From Sphingomonas crusticola (lineage in GTDB: Bacteria > Pseudomonadota > Alphaproteobacteria > Sphingomonadales > Sphingomonadaceae): a stretch of 64,000 nt of DNA. The DNA is taken from NCBI RefSeq assembly GCF_003391115.1, contig NZ_QTJP01000001.1, positions 248,001-312,000 on the forward strand. The letters are read 5' to 3'. Shown one piece after another: positions 53,324-63,106 of the stretch. Numbering within the stretch: position 1 is the first letter of the stretch; every line of letters begins with the position of its first letter. The notes below the pieces were generated by a model. That model was not told where the DNA came from. It saw only the letters and a program-made list of their open reading frames with translations, and did not search any database. The position numbers and the translations under genes were made by a program.

Positions 53324-54096
53324 GCCCGCGCTTTGCTGAACAATGTGAGGAAATTATTGGCGGTCCGCTCCGTCAGCTCATCCAACTCTTCGCCCCGCAG
53401 ATTGGCAATGAAGGCGGCCGTGTCGGCGACAAAAGCAGGCTCGCCGGGCTTTCCCCGGTGCGGCACCGGCGCGAGGAAGGGCGCGTCGGTCTCGATCAAC
53501 ATGCGATCGCCAGGCAATGTCGCGACCGTTTCCTGCAATTTCCGCGCATTCTTGAAAGTTACGATGCCGGCTATCGAGATGTAGAGGCCGAGCTTCAGCA
53601 TCTCCTGGGCAAAGCCGTGGCTTGCCGTGAAGCAATGAATTAAGGCCGGAAAGGCCCCCTTCCCCATTTCATCGGCGATGATCTCCGCAGTATCCGCTTC
53701 GGCCTCGCGCGTATGCACGATGAGCGGCAGGCCGGTCTCGCGCGCGGCTGCGATGTGCGCACGAAAGCTGCGGCGTTGCTGCGCCCGATCCGAATGGTCG
53801 TAGAAATAGTCCAGCCCGGTCTCGCCGATGCCGACGACCTTCGGGTGCGCGGCGGCCGCTATCAATTTGGCCGCATCGACGTCGGGATGCTCATCGGCCT
53901 CATGGGGGTGGATGCCGACGGACGCCCAAACATCGGGCTCGCGCTCGGCTGTGGCGATGATCTCTAGCCATTCGCGTTCGCGTGTCGAGATGTTGAGCAT
54001 GCCGGTCACACCGCGAGCGCGAGCACGCGCAAGCACCGCTGCCTGATCTTCGACCAGTCCCTTATAATTGAGATGGCAGTGGCTATCGATCAGCAT
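53320..54096 (-). CDS. tatD: TatD family metal-dependent DNase
   Basis: 258 aa TIM-barrel hydrolase. Metal ligands: DSHCHL (His6, His8), VVGIGETGLDYFYD (Glu), VHTREAEADT (His), ALIHCFTAS (His) and LIETDAPFLAP (Asp). TatD homologues are 3'-5' exonucleases with roles in oxidative DNA repair. In this run it follows metG, with start and stop sharing a base (TGATG). Confidence 0.92.
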   Translation of the reverse strand: MLIDSHCHLNYKGLVEDQAAVLARARARGVTGMLNISTREREWLEIIATAEREPDVWASVGIHPHEADEHPDVDAAKLIAAAAHPKVVGIGETGLDYFYDHSDRAQQRRSFRAHIAAARETGLPLIVHTREAEADTAEIIADEMGKGAFPALIHCFTASHGFAQEMLKLGLYISIAGIVTFKNARKLQETVATLPGDRMLIETDAPFLAPVPHRGKPGEPAFVADTAAFIANLRGEELDELTERTANNFLTLFSKARA

Positions 54097-55613
54097 CAGC
54101 TTGGCTCCACCCAGCGCGGGAACACACCCTGCGGCGCGGGCAATTGCGTGCCGGGTGCGATCGCTGTGCGCAGTGCCGAGAAATCGCGCGCTTCGGCATC
54201 CTGACCAAGTAAATCAAGCAATGCATCGGCGCTGGCCGGGATCGCCCAGCGTGACAGGATCGCGAGGATGCGCACCGCCTCAGCGGTCCAGTATAGTACG
54301 CCGTCAGCCATCGCCGGATCTTCCTTGCGTAAGGACCAGGGCGCCATGTCGGCGAAATAGCGGTTGGCGAGCGCCACGCCGTCCCACACGATCTCCAGCG
54401 CACGATTGAGCGACAATTCTTCCATCGCCCCCTCGACACGCTCCAATAGTGCGGCCAGCCCGAGTTGGTCGTGGGCTGGGCCGGGTGTGGGTACGACGCC
54501 CCCCGCATTTTTGGCGATGATCGACAGGCAGCGTTGGGCGAGATTGCCGAGGCCATTGGCAAGGTCGGCATTGCAGCGGGTTACAATCGCCTCATGGCTG
54601 TAGCTGCCATCCTGGCCGAAGCTTACCTCGCGCAGCAGGAAATAGCGCAGCTGATCCACGCCATACGTTGCCGCCATTTCAATCGGATCGACGACATTGC
54701 CGACCGATTTCGACATCTTCTCACCCTTGTTGAGCAGGAAGCCGTGGCCGAACACCTGCTTGGGGAGCGGCAAGCCGGCCGACATCAGGAAAGCGGGCCA
54801 ATAGACCGCATGGAAACGCACGATATCCTTGCCGATGACGTGCAGGTCGGCGGGCCAGCGCCCAAAGCCGCCGCCCCCGGCTCCCGGATAACCGGCGCCG
54901 GTCAGATAATTGGTCAGCGCGTCGACCCAGACGTACATGACGTGGCCGGCAGCATCGGGTACCGGCACCCCCCAGTCGAAGCTGGTACGGGAGATCGAGA
55001 GATCCGAAAGCCCGCCGCGCACGAAGCTCGTGACCTCGTTGCGGCGCCCTTCAGGGCGGATGAAATCGGGATTAGCCTCATAATGCGCCAGCAGCTTGTC
55101 AGCATAGGCCGACAGGCGAAAGAACCAGCTCTCTTCGACAGTCCACTCAACAGGGGTTCCCTGCGGGGAAAGCTTCGCCCCCCCTTCCCCGTCAACCAGC
55201 TCTTTCTCGTCGTAGAAGGCCTCGTCGCGGACCGAATACCAGCCTTCGTAGCGGCCGAGATAAATGTCGCCATTGGCCTGCATCGCGCGCCAGATTGCCT
55301 GGCTCGCGTCGTAATGGGCGGCCTCGGTGGTCCGGATAAAACGATCGAATGAAATATTGAGGGACTGATCCATCTCGAGGAAATAGCCCGACATTTCATC
55401 GGCTAGTGCCTTGGGTTCAATGCCCCGAGCCTTGGCCGCCTGCGCCATTTTGAGGCCGTGTTCATCGGTCCCGGTGAGAAAGAACACATCGCGCCCCTGC
55501 ATTCGCCGGTAGCGCGCGATTGCGTCGGTGGCGATCGCCTCATAAGCGTGGCCGATATGCGGCCGCCCGTTGGGATAGGATATTGCGGTAGTGATGTAGA
55601 AGGGCTCGGCCAT
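54096..55613 (-). CDS. metG: Methionyl-tRNA synthetase
   Basis: 505 aa, class I. The HIGH motif is PHIGHAYE (residues 18-25) and KMSKS is [10 protein letters not shown] (about 298). No Cys knuckle is seen in the connective peptide, and the C-terminal tRNA-binding (EMAP) domain is absent, so this is the short MetRS type 2 usual in alphaproteobacteria. [16 protein letters not shown] is diagnostic of this type. It is followed by tatD and preceded by holB five bases upstream. Confidence 0.97.
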   Translation of the reverse strand: MAEPFYITTAISYPNGRPHIGHAYEAIATDAIARYRRMQGRDVFFLTGTDEHGLKMAQAAKARGIEPKALADEMSGYFLEMDQSLNISFDRFIRTTEAAHYDASQAIWRAMQANGDIYLGRYEGWYSVRDEAFYDEKELVDGEGGAKLSPQGTPVEWTVEESWFFRLSAYADKLLAHYEANPDFIRPEGRRNEVTSFVRGGLSDLSISRTSFDWGVPVPDAAGHVMYVWVDALTNYLTGAGYPGAGGGGFGRWPADLHVIGKDIVRFHAVYWPAFLMSAGLPLPKQVFGHGFLLNKGEKMSKSVGNVVDPIEMAATYGVDQLRYFLLREVSFGQDGSYSHEAIVTRCNADLANGLGNLAQRCLSIIAKNAGGVVPTPGPAHDQLGLAALLERVEGAMEELSLNRALEIVWDGVALANRYFADMAPWSLRKEDPAMADGVLYWTAEAVRILAILSRWAIPASADALLDLLGQDAEARDFSALRTAIAPGTQLPAPQGVFPRWVEPS

Positions 55614-55618
55614 AGGGC

Positions 55619-56599
55619 TCAGCCTTTAGCGGGCGGGTCTGCCTGAGCAAGCTTTGCGACCAGTCCGGCAATCTCGACGACGGTCAATTGCGGGTCGAGC
55701 GATTGGCGCACCGCGCGGTCCGCAATGTCGCGTGCCTGCCGCCACAAGGCGACTGTATCACCCATATCGGGCCGCCCCCACCGTGCCGCGGCCGCGATAC
55801 GCGAAGGTGCACGCTCGAGAAACGCCTCGTAGCGAGGCTGCGCGCTCTTGGTTGCAAGAGTTCGGCCAAGCGCGGTACGCAGGGCGTTGCTGCTATCGCC
55901 GCGCGCCGCCAGGGTTTCGATCGCCGCATCCAGGCTGGCAATATCAAGTCCAGCGAAGCGCAGCGCGTTGCCGGGCGATCCTTCCGCCACCCGGGTGAGG
56001 CTGTCGACCTCGCTTCCATCCGCCTCGGGAAGGGCATGCCGAAGCACGATCCCTACCTGTTCCGCCGTCAGCGGGCCGAAGCGCAGGAGCCGGCAGCGCG
56101 AGCGGATGGTCGGGAGAAGCCTGCCTGGCGCATGGCTTACCAGCAGAAAAATGGTGCTCGCCGGCGGCTCTTCGAGATTCTTGAGCAAGGCATTGGCGCC
56201 GCCCCGCTCCATATCGTCGATCGCGTCGATCACGACCACGCGGCGCGCCGACATACTCGGCGTGGTGGCAAAAAGGGGCTGGAGGCTGCGGACTTGATCT
56301 ACCGTGATAGATCGGGCCAGGTCCTCCGAATTTGGACGAGGAAGCCGTTCCAACAGCTTGAAATCAGGATGTGATCCGGCGTTGATAAGCGAAGATATTG
56401 TGTGCGTTTCAGGCACCTCCAGCCGGTCCCCCGGCACATCCGGACCCGTGGCGGCCGCCAACAGCCAGCGTGCGGCCGCCCTTGCGAACGTGCCTTTTCC
56501 AACGCCCTCGGGCCCCGCCAGCAGCCATGCATGGTGCAGCCGATCCGATCGCGCAGCATCCAAGAATGCGGCGATCGGCTCCTCATGCCCAACTATCAC
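55619..56599 (-). CDS. holB: DNA polymerase III subunit delta'
   Basis: 326 aa clamp-loader subunit. [16 protein letters not shown] (about residues 24-39) is a Walker A, and [32 protein letters not shown] is the SRC sensor region typical of delta'. The Cys zinc motif of some homologues is not evident. Start: GTG 56599 overlapping the tmk stop (GTGA). Confidence 0.92.
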   Translation of the reverse strand: MIVGHEEPIAAFLDAARSDRLHHAWLLAGPEGVGKGTFARAAARWLLAAATGPDVPGDRLEVPETHTISSLINAGSHPDFKLLERLPRPNSEDLARSITVDQVRSLQPLFATTPSMSARRVVVIDAIDDMERGGANALLKNLEEPPASTIFLLVSHAPGRLLPTIRSRCRLLRFGPLTAEQVGIVLRHALPEADGSEVDSLTRVAEGSPGNALRFAGLDIASLDAAIETLAARGDSSNALRTALGRTLATKSAQPRYEAFLERAPSRIAAAARWGRPDMGDTVALWRQARDIADRAVRQSLDPQLTVVEIAGLVAKLAQADPPAKG

Positions 56600-57231
56600 A
56601 ACAAGTCCTCGATCGCCTTCAACAGTCGCCGGGTGATAGTAGGTTGAGGCCCCTCCGCATCGATTATCCTAAAGCGGACCGGTTCAGCCATGGCGATTTT
56701 ATGGAAACTCTGCGCCACCTGCTGATGATAGACCGCGCCTCGTTTGCCAAACCGATCCAGTTGGCCTCGATCGCGGGAAAATTCGCGGGACTTCGCCCGC
56801 GCGGCGTTCATCTCGAGCAGCACGGTACGATCGGGCAGAAGGCCGGCGCTGCCGATCTGATGGAGTGTCCGGATCGCTTCGTCACCAAGCCCGTCAGCAC
56901 CGCCCTGATAGGCGATAGAACTGTCGAGAAAACGATCGCAGATCACCCACCTGCCGGCGTCGAGTGCAGGCAGGATGGTCTTGTCGACATGATCGGCGCG
57001 CGCTGCGGCGAACAGCAAAGCCTCTGAACGCGGACTCCAGCGATCTTCCCGACCTTCCAGCAACAATCCACGAATTGCTTCTGCGCCAGCGCTACCGCCG
57101 GGTTCACGCGTCTCTACCACATCCAGCCCGCGCTCGCGCAACGCCGCCGCAAGTGCACGGGCTTGAGTCGATTTGCCGACGCCCTCTCCGCCTTCAAGGC
57201 TGATGAAACGACCGCGAGCGCCTTGGATCAT
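56596..57231 (-). CDS. tmk: Thymidylate kinase
   Basis: 211 aa, phosphorylates dTMP to dTDP. P-loop ISLEGGEGVGKSTQA (about residues 8-22), DR motif VICDRFLDSSIAYQG and the LID region around EFSRDRGQLDRFGKRG. The ATG at 57231 overlaps the dacA-like stop (ATGA); an earlier in-frame start would overlap that gene more. The tmk-holB order is conserved across bacteria. Confidence 0.95.
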   Translation of the reverse strand: MIQGARGRFISLEGGEGVGKSTQARALAAALRERGLDVVETREPGGSAGAEAIRGLLLEGREDRWSPRSEALLFAAARADHVDKTILPALDAGRWVICDRFLDSSIAYQGGADGLGDEAIRTLHQIGSAGLLPDRTVLLEMNAARAKSREFSRDRGQLDRFGKRGAVYHQQVAQSFHKIAMAEPVRFRIIDAEGPQPTITRRLLKAIEDLL

Positions 57232-58409
57232 GCCATGCCGAGGAGCCGGCGCAACCCTGCCCATACGCGATCGAAGAAGCCCGCTTCGCCGACGTCGGCA
57301 GCTGCGACGAGCGGCACCACCTGCGGCGGGCCATCGGGCGTGCGCACGATCAGGTCGGCGATATGGGTGCCCGCCTTGAACGGTGCGCGGATCGGCCCGT
57401 CATAGGCGACCGAAACTTTCATGTCCGACCCCATGCCGGCCGGCAAAGTCACCGCCAGATCGCGCGGGGCGACCAGGCCGATCTCACGCGCATTGCCCAG
57501 CTGCACTGGTGCCGTGGCGACCTGCTTGCCCTTGGCGAAGAGCGGTTTGGACTGCCATGCATGCAGACCCCAGTTGATGAACGATACCGATTGCTCGATC
57601 CGCTGGTTGAAAGAAGTGAGGCCGGACAGCACCATCACCAGTCGCCGGCCATTCTGCTCGGCCGAGCCGGTGAAGGCGTATCCCGATTCTTCGGTATGGC
57701 CGGTCTTAAGGCCATCCGCGCCTGCGACACGCCCGAGCAGGGGATCACGATTGGCCTGGGTGATGTCTGCCCCGGAGCCGAGAGTCTTTCCCCAGGTGAA
57801 GTTTGGTCGGCTGTAAAATTGCTTATAAAGATTGGGAAAATTCTGGATGGTGGCCGTCGCGAGCGTGGTCAGGTCACGTGCCGTAACATAGCTCACCCCG
57901 CCATCGGGCCAACCGTTGGAAGTGCCGAAATGGCTGTTCTTCAGCCCCAATTCCTGTGCCCGGCGGTTCATCAGCGCCACAAAGGCGGGCTCCGTACCGG
58001 AAACATGCTCCGCGAGCACCACACAGGCATCGTTACCCGACAGCGTGATGATGCCGAGCAGCAGATTGGCGACCGACACGCGCTCGCCTGCCGATAGGAA
58101 CATCGTCGATCCGGCTTCGGGCCCATGCCACTTGCGCCATGTTTCGGGATTGACCGTCGCCATGTCGCTCAGCTTGAGCTCGCCCTTCTTGATCAAGTCG
58201 AAGGCAACATAGACGGTCATCATCTTGGCAAGCGATGCCGGTGGAATGCGCTGGTCGGCATTTTTCGAATAGAGCACCGCGCCCGATGACAGATCCTTCA
58301 TGAAAGCGACGGTTGCCGGCGTATCGAACGGCGGCGCGGCGGCCTCACTCGGGAGTGCGGTAAGCGCGGTGGCGGCAAGGGCGAAAGCGGTGAAGCGGAA
58401 ACGCGTCAT
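57228..58409 (-). CDS. dacA: D-alanyl-D-alanine carboxypeptidase (PBP5/6 family)
   Basis: Periplasmic enzyme that trims peptidoglycan stem peptides; 393 aa. Signal peptide about residues 1-25. The active-site motifs are PASLAKMM (Ser59-x-x-Lys62), SGND (SxN, about residue 118) and GLKTGHTEE (KTG, about 220). A C-terminal domain and the hydrophobic/amphipathic tail FFDRVWAGLRRLLGM anchor it to the membrane. Start: ATG 58409; a second ATG two codons upstream has no room for a ribosome-binding site. It is followed at once by tmk. Confidence 0.93.
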   Translation of the reverse strand: MTRFRFTAFALAATALTALPSEAAAPPFDTPATVAFMKDLSSGAVLYSKNADQRIPPASLAKMMTVYVAFDLIKKGELKLSDMATVNPETWRKWHGPEAGSTMFLSAGERVSVANLLLGIITLSGNDACVVLAEHVSGTEPAFVALMNRRAQELGLKNSHFGTSNGWPDGGVSYVTARDLTTLATATIQNFPNLYKQFYSRPNFTWGKTLGSGADITQANRDPLLGRVAGADGLKTGHTEESGYAFTGSAEQNGRRLVMVLSGLTSFNQRIEQSVSFINWGLHAWQSKPLFAKGKQVATAPVQLGNAREIGLVAPRDLAVTLPAGMGSDMKVSVAYDGPIRAPFKAGTHIADLIVRTPDGPPQVVPLVAAADVGEAGFFDRVWAGLRRLLGMA

Positions 58410-58467
58410 GGTCATCCCGTTATGGTTTAGCTTGTGATAGCGCCCGCCGCCGCGCCGCGCCAAGTCT

Positions 58468-59559
58468 CTATCTCGACACGGCGTCCGAAAGCAGCCCAAC
58501 CGACATCGCGTAGAAGTTGGAGCAATTATAATCGAGGATCGCGCCGTAATTGGTGGTGAGCAGATAGGCGGTCATGCCCGGCCCATCGGGTTCCAGCAGT
58601 CGCGCCAGCTCGCCGTCCGCGGGAGCAGGAAAACCGGCAATCACTACGCCCTTGGCCTTCCATTCGGAGATCGTCAGCCAGCGGCTGAGGCGGGCGTGAA
58701 CCCGCGGGCAGCGCGGCGACACGAGCGGGCTGCGCACCGATGAGCGGTCGAAATCCGCAGGAATGGTAGCTGCTACCCCCCACGGCGTCGCCGGCTTCCA
58801 TCCCGCTTCGCGGAGGTAGGCGGCGATCGAGGCAAGCGCGTCGGCCTTGTTCGTCCAGATATCCGCCTTGCCATCGCCGTCGCCATCGGCGGCCAAACGC
58901 AAATAGACGCTTGGTAGAAATTGGGGATAGCCCGTCGCGCCGGCCCAGCTGCCTTTCATTTCGGCGCGCGTGAACCCGCGGTCGATCAACTTGAGCGTCG
59001 CGATCAGCTCGGCCGTGAACAAGGCGCGGCGGCGCCCTTCGTAAGCTAGCGTTGCAAAGGACCGGATCAGGTCGAAGCTGCCGGTATAGACCCCGTACCC
59101 CGTCTCAAGCCCGAATATAGACAGTGCCACCTTGCCCGGAACGCCGGTGCGCGCCTCATTGCCGGCAAGCTGCGCGCTCAATGTCTGGTAGAGTGTCCGT
59201 CCCTTGTCGATATGCGCCTGATCGACGTGGCTGCGCCGGTAAGAGGCGAACTCCATCGGACCCGGTTGTCCAGCGTTGAGCGTGCCGCCGGGCTGGCCTC
59301 GGTCGAGCCGAATCACGCGGGGATTGAAGGTCAGGCCTGCCGTCTCACGGTCGAAGGTTTGCGGCTTTACCCCTTCCGCAATTGCGCGCGCCCGCAGTCC
59401 GGCGATGAAACTGGTGAAGGCGGCGTCTGCAGCCGGCGGTGTATCATCCGCAGCGGCAGCGGCCGCGGGTTGTTCGGCCTGGGGGGCGACATCCTGCGCC
59501 GCGACCGGTGTTGCGGACACGGCGAGCAGGAGGGCGGAAACGCGAAGCGACAACATCAT
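58468..59559 (-). CDS. Lytic murein transglycosylase (MltB family)
   Basis: 363 aa. Signal peptide (MMLSLRVSALLLAVSATPVAAQD) and an Ala-rich linker precede the catalytic domain. SIFGLETGYGVYTG carries the catalytic Glu, and GSWAGATGYPQFLPSVYLRLAADGDGDGKADIW is the characteristic MltB motif followed by an EF-hand-like loop. A putative peptidoglycan-binding domain ends the protein. ATG 59559 is preceded by GGCAGGGC. It lies 58 bases upstream of dacA on the same strand; the two remodel peptidoglycan together. Confidence 0.9.
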   Translation of the reverse strand: MMLSLRVSALLLAVSATPVAAQDVAPQAEQPAAAAAADDTPPAADAAFTSFIAGLRARAIAEGVKPQTFDRETAGLTFNPRVIRLDRGQPGGTLNAGQPGPMEFASYRRSHVDQAHIDKGRTLYQTLSAQLAGNEARTGVPGKVALSIFGLETGYGVYTGSFDLIRSFATLAYEGRRRALFTAELIATLKLIDRGFTRAEMKGSWAGATGYPQFLPSVYLRLAADGDGDGKADIWTNKADALASIAAYLREAGWKPATPWGVAATIPADFDRSSVRSPLVSPRCPRVHARLSRWLTISEWKAKGVVIAGFPAPADGELARLLEPDGPGMTAYLLTTNYGAILDYNCSNFYAMSVGLLSDAVSR

Positions 59560-59659
59560 GCCCTGCCCTGCCACAATCTGGTATCAAGCGAAAACCCCAT
59601 TGACGATGGACGCGCGAGGCTTGCGCCTCGGCGCCTCCGCCCCCAATAAGCGCGCGTCT

Positions 59660-59749
59660 GGACAGGTGGCCGAGTGGTTTAAGGCAGCGGTCTTGAAAAC
59701 CGCCGTGCGGGGAACCGTACCGTGGGTTCGAATCCCACCCTGTCCGCCA
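59660..59749 (+). tRNA. tRNA-Ser (anticodon UGA)
   Basis: 90 bases including the encoded CCA. The acceptor arms GGACAGG and CCTGTCC pair fully. The anticodon stem GCGGT/ACCGC has the loop CTTGAAA, giving TGA. A long variable arm (class II) and the T loop GGTTCGAAT complete a standard serine tRNA. It stands alone between the transglycosylase and the hydrolase-TPR gene and is the only RNA gene I find. Confidence 0.98.
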
Positions 59750-59764
59750 TCTTGGAGTTCAAGC

Positions 59765-60928
59765 GTGACCGACATCCTCTATCGCTCGCTGGAGCTAGAG
59801 GTTCGGCGCGTGCCGGCTGGGGACGGCCGGCTGCAAGTGGTGACGTTCGACTCCTATCATGAGCCGCCCGGTATGGATCGGCCGGGTTTCGGCGAGGCCT
59901 TCTTCGCAACGGAAGGCATCACCGCCACCCATGTCATGTGTCGTGGCAACGACTGGTTCCAATACCCTGAAATGGCATTGGTTCTTTCGGTGATACGAGA
60001 GGCATGCGCTGATGCCGATCGATTACTGAGCTACGGGTCCAGCATGGGTGGATATGCGGCGCTGCGCTTTGCGGCAGCTGTCGGTGCGAATGCAGCGCTG
60101 GCTTTATCGCCGCAATATTCGCTCGATCGCCGCAAGGCACCGTTCGAGACTCGCTGGGCCTCGGACCGGCGCCGGATACGCTTCATAGAAACGCTCGAAC
60201 GTAGGATCGAGCAGGTTCCACTCATGGTGCTGGCTTATGATCGGACGCTAAAAACAGATTTCGGCCACATGCTCAGATTAAGTGCTGAGGCGGATATCGA
60301 ACAAATCCCCCTACCCTTCGCCGGCCACCCGGTGGGACCTTTCCTCAATGACGTCGCATTACTCCGGCCGTTAGTGTTCGCTGTCCTGAAAGACAGCTTC
60401 GATCAGGAATATTTCCGCGCCACCGCCCGCAAGCGGGCCAGGCGTTCGCCCCACTGGCTCGCCAACCTTGCCGAGCGCCATCCCCGCGCCCACGAAGGCC
60501 GGGGCATCGCGCTGGCCGGGCGTGCGGTGGCATTGGCGCCCGATCATCCTAGCCTCCATGATGCGCTCGCGCGGCGGCTCGCCGCCGCCGGGCGCTACGA
60601 CGAGGCGATCGCGGCGCATCGTCAGGCGGTCGCGCTCGAACCCGTGGTCGATTATCTCTGGGGGCTCAGCAAAACCCTGTCTGCAGCTGGCGATCTCGAT
60701 GCTTCGCTTGAGGTAGCAGAGCGGATCCAGCAGCTTGCCCCTGCTACGGCGGGCTACCATGCCTGGGCAGCGAAATTGCGGGAAGCGCAGCGCGACTGGG
60801 CGGGGGCAGCGTCCGATGTGCAGCGGGCAATCCGCTACGACCGCACCAATCTGCGCTACCGCCTCATGCAGTACAGCCTCCGCTGGCAATCATGGGTCGA
60901 GCGCGGGCGGCGCCTCCTGCGCGGCTGA
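59765..60928 (+). CDS. Alpha/beta-hydrolase-like domain fused to TPR repeats
   Basis: 387 aa. The N-terminal part (1-210) has the nucleophile elbow SYGSSMGGYAALRFA (Ser93), a beta-strand series and PLPFAGHPVGPFL, where His could be the catalytic base. The C-terminal part (about 250-365) contains two or more TPR-like repeats: HPSLHDALARRLAAAGRYDEAIAAHRQAVALEP and ATAGYHAWAAKLREAQRDWAGAASDVQRAIRYD. The GTG start at 59765 follows GGAG by seven bases. Such fusions occur near polysaccharide genes. It overlaps the opposing VanZ-like gene by 39 bases. Function unknown. Confidence 0.8.
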   Translation: MTDILYRSLELEVRRVPAGDGRLQVVTFDSYHEPPGMDRPGFGEAFFATEGITATHVMCRGNDWFQYPEMALVLSVIREACADADRLLSYGSSMGGYAALRFAAAVGANAALALSPQYSLDRRKAPFETRWASDRRRIRFIETLERRIEQVPLMVLAYDRTLKTDFGHMLRLSAEADIEQIPLPFAGHPVGPFLNDVALLRPLVFAVLKDSFDQEYFRATARKRARRSPHWLANLAERHPRAHEGRGIALAGRAVALAPDHPSLHDALARRLAAAGRYDEAIAAHRQAVALEPVVDYLWGLSKTLSAAGDLDASLEVAERIQQLAPATAGYHAWAAKLREAQRDWAGAASDVQRAIRYDRTNLRYRLMQYSLRWQSWVERGRRLLRG

Positions 60929-61294
60929 CGCGCGCCGCGCACGCCGCCTATTTGCCAGCACGGCGAACGGCCAAGCCAGCACCAAGCCGACAAGGATCGC
61001 GACAATATCGGCAAACCAATCGTCCCATTCTGCATCGCGGTGGATGAACGGCACGGCCTGGCTAAGCTCGATGAACGCCCCGAACCCTGCCAGCAAGGCG
61101 AACAACGGCAGCACCGCGAGACGGGGGTAAGCAGCGCGCGCCAGGAAGGTGATGGTGAAGAACGCTGCCATGTGGTTCAGCTTGTCCCACATGCTGATAT
61201 GCGGCGCCTCGGCCGCGGGAAGGACCGCGGAGACGTAGGCGAAGATGACGGCCGCCCAGAAGGCGAGCACGAACAGGCGGTGCAGGGGCGACAT
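60890..61294 (-). CDS. VanZ-like membrane protein
   Basis: 134 aa, about four transmembrane helices: LFVLAFWAAVIFAYVSAVLP, NHMAAFFTITFLARAAY, LAVLPLFALLAGFGAFIEL and ADIVAILVGLVLAWPF. MWDKLNHMAAFF and IELSQAVPFIHRDAEWDDWFADIVAI fit the VanZ-like fold (WDDW..DI). The ATG at 61294 is the family-like start. Function unknown; some VanZ proteins affect teicoplanin or antibiotic resistance. Confidence 0.84.
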   Translation of the reverse strand: MSPLHRLFVLAFWAAVIFAYVSAVLPAAEAPHISMWDKLNHMAAFFTITFLARAAYPRLAVLPLFALLAGFGAFIELSQAVPFIHRDAEWDDWFADIVAILVGLVLAWPFAVLANRRRARRASAAQEAPPALDP

Positions 61295-61376
61295 GCGCAG
61301 CCCCCATGCCCGCTGACACCCTTGGCGTAAAGCAGAGCAATTGCCCGGCGGCCCGCCGATGTGCAAGGGCGGGACA

Positions 61377-62303
61377 GTGACCCAATCGAACGAACTCGAC
61401 CGCCTGATAGCCGCTGCCCGTAACTGGGCGCCCGCAAGAATGGCGCTGGCAACGGTAACCGCGACATGGGGCTCTGCCCCACGGCCGCGTGGCAGTCACA
61501 TGCTGGTCCATGAGGATGGCCGTTTCGAGGGCTCCGTCTCAGGCGGCTGTGTCGAAGGCGAGGTGTTGCACGCAGCTGCCGAAACCGTCGGGGATAGTCA
61601 GACCCGTTTGCTTGATTATGGCGTGGCGGATGACAGCGCGTGGGCGGTGGGCCTCCCGTGCGGCGGGCAGATCGCGGTGATGGTGCAGCCGCTGCGCGCG
61701 GAAGGATTCGCGCCGGAGCTGATCGAAGCTATCGCCGCGGCACGTGCCGCCGGTGCCGCGCTGAGCCTGACTACGGACCTATCAAGCGGACGAACGCGCA
61801 TCGGCGATGCTCCCGGCGAAGGGCGCTTCGTAAATCGATATGCGCCCCCACGCCGCCTGATCATCGTCGGCGCGGTTCAGATCGCGCAGTCGCTCGCCGC
61901 GTTCGCACGCGAACTGGACGTCGCGCCCGTACTGGTCGACCCACGCGGACGCTTTTTGACCGAAGAGCGCTTTCCGGGAACGACATTGGATGACCGGTGG
62001 CCGGATGAGGCAGTCGAAGCCCTGCGCCCCGATGCCGCCACGGCGATAGTGACGCTCAGCCATGACCCAAAGATCGATGATCCCGCATTGGCGGCGGCGC
62101 TGCGTTCGCCTGCTGCCTATATTGCCGCTTTGGGCTCACGACGCAGCCACGCCAAGCGCCTGGAGCGCCTGACTGCGGCAGGCTTCGGTGAAGCCGATCT
62201 GGCGCGCATCGACGCGCCTGCAGGCCTGTCGATAGGCGCACAGGGACCTGCGGAGATCGCGCTGTCGATCGCGTCTGGAATGATCCAGGCGTTCCGGGCC
62301 TAG
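61377..62303 (+). CDS. XdhC/CoxI family protein
   Basis: 308 aa. The N-terminal CoxI domain has TWGSAPRPRGSHMLVHEDGRFEGSVSGGCVEG, and the C-terminal Rossmann domain shows LIIVGAVQIAQSLAAF. ALGSRRSHAKRLERL and GLSIGAQGPAEIALSI are conserved XdhC segments. XdhC proteins deliver and sulfurate the molybdenum cofactor for xanthine dehydrogenase-like enzymes; none is encoded here. Start: GTG 61377 with AAGGGCGGG upstream, or ATG 61359. Its stop codon lies inside a hairpin loop. Confidence 0.88.
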   Translation: MTQSNELDRLIAAARNWAPARMALATVTATWGSAPRPRGSHMLVHEDGRFEGSVSGGCVEGEVLHAAAETVGDSQTRLLDYGVADDSAWAVGLPCGGQIAVMVQPLRAEGFAPELIEAIAAARAAGAALSLTTDLSSGRTRIGDAPGEGRFVNRYAPPRRLIIVGAVQIAQSLAAFARELDVAPVLVDPRGRFLTEERFPGTTLDDRWPDEAVEALRPDAATAIVTLSHDPKIDDPALAAALRSPAAYIAALGSRRSHAKRLERLTAAGFGEADLARIDAPAGLSIGAQGPAEIALSIASGMIQAFRA

Positions 62304-62313
62304 CCGGAACGCC
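62288..62313. terminator. Hairpin at the convergent xdhC/rpmE 3' ends
   Basis: The perfect 10-bp stem GGCGTTCCGG/CCGGAACGCC has a six-base loop (GCCTAG) that contains the xdhC stop codon. On the other strand it starts eight bases after the rpmE stop. No clear T tract, so termination is probable but not certain. Confidence 0.55.
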
Positions 62314-62320
62314 CCGGATA

Positions 62321-62551
62321 TCACTTCTTGCCGAGCGACAGTCCGCCGAAGCGCTTGTTGAAGCGGGCAACTTGGCCGCCCTGATCAAGCATGTGCTGCT
62401 TGCCGCCGGTCCACGCAGGGTGAACGGTAGGATCGATGTCGAGCTGGATTGTGTCGCCTTCCTTGCCCCAGGTGGAGCGAGTCTCGAACACCGTACCGTC
62501 GGTCATCTGGACCTTGATGGCGTGATAAGCGGGGTGGATATTCTTCTTCAT
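62321..62551 (-). CDS. rpmE: 50S ribosomal protein L31
   Basis: 76 aa. [29 protein letters not shown] is the L31 start, and [32 protein letters not shown] the central fold. The zinc-binding Cys of some L31 proteins are missing, as is common in alphaproteobacteria. It is 81 bases downstream of fabZ. Confidence 0.96.
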   Translation of the reverse strand: MKKNIHPAYHAIKVQMTDGTVFETRSTWGKEGDTIQLDIDPTVHPAWTGGKQHMLDQGGQVARFNKRFGGLSLGKK

Positions 62552-62632
62552 CTGACAAATTCCTGAAATGGCTGGTTTCCGACCAGCCGGAGGAAGCGCG
62601 CCTTTAACGGCACAGCCACGAAAATGAAAGGC

Positions 62633-63106
62633 TTAACCGGCCTTTGGCGGATCGGCGATCATCGCGGTGAAATTGGCCTGCGCCACCACCTTGCCCTCGA
62701 TCAGCGCCCGCCCGGCGAATTTGCACACGCTGGCACGCTTCTGAACGAATTCGACTTCGAGCCGCAGCAATACGCCCGGTTCCACTGGCGCCCGGAATTT
62801 GGCCTCATCGATCGCCATGAAGTAGACGAGCTTGCCCGATCCGGCCAAACCGAGGCTTTCGACCGCGAGGACGCCGGCGGCCTGCGCCAGCGCCTCGACG
62901 ATCAGCACGCCAGGCATGATAGGCCTCCCAGGGAAATGGCCCTGAAAGAAGCTTTCATTGATTGTGACGGCCTTGATCGCGGCGATGCGCTGATCGACTA
63001 CGAGTTCCTCGACCCGGTCGACCAGCAGCATCGGGTAACGATGCGGCAGCGCCGCCATCACCCGCCCGATATGGAGCGGGCCGAGCACTGCCGCCTCTTC
63101 AGCCAT
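62633..63106 (-). CDS. fabZ: 3-hydroxyacyl-[acyl-carrier-protein] dehydratase FabZ
   Basis: 157 aa hot-dog dehydratase of fatty-acid synthesis. The catalytic His is in [13 protein letters not shown] (about residue 22), [22 protein letters not shown] carries the Glu. It also supplies hydroxyacyl chains for lipid A. It shares a single base with the ompH stop (TTA/CAT overlap), giving a tight bamA-ompH-fabZ order typical of proteobacteria, though lpxD is not between them. Confidence 0.97.
   Translation of the reverse strand: MAEEAAVLGPLHIGRVMAALPHRYPMLLVDRVEELVVDQRIAAIKAVTINESFFQGHFPGRPIMPGVLIVEALAQAAGVLAVESLGLAGSGKLVYFMAIDEAKFRAPVEPGVLLRLEVEFVQKRASVCKFAGRALIEGKVVAQANFTAMIADPPKAG

Noticed and set aside
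59276-59764. Upstream extension of the hydrolase-TPR frame through tRNA-Ser
   Set aside because: The tRNA gene lies inside it; the GTG after the tRNA with GGAG is the real start.
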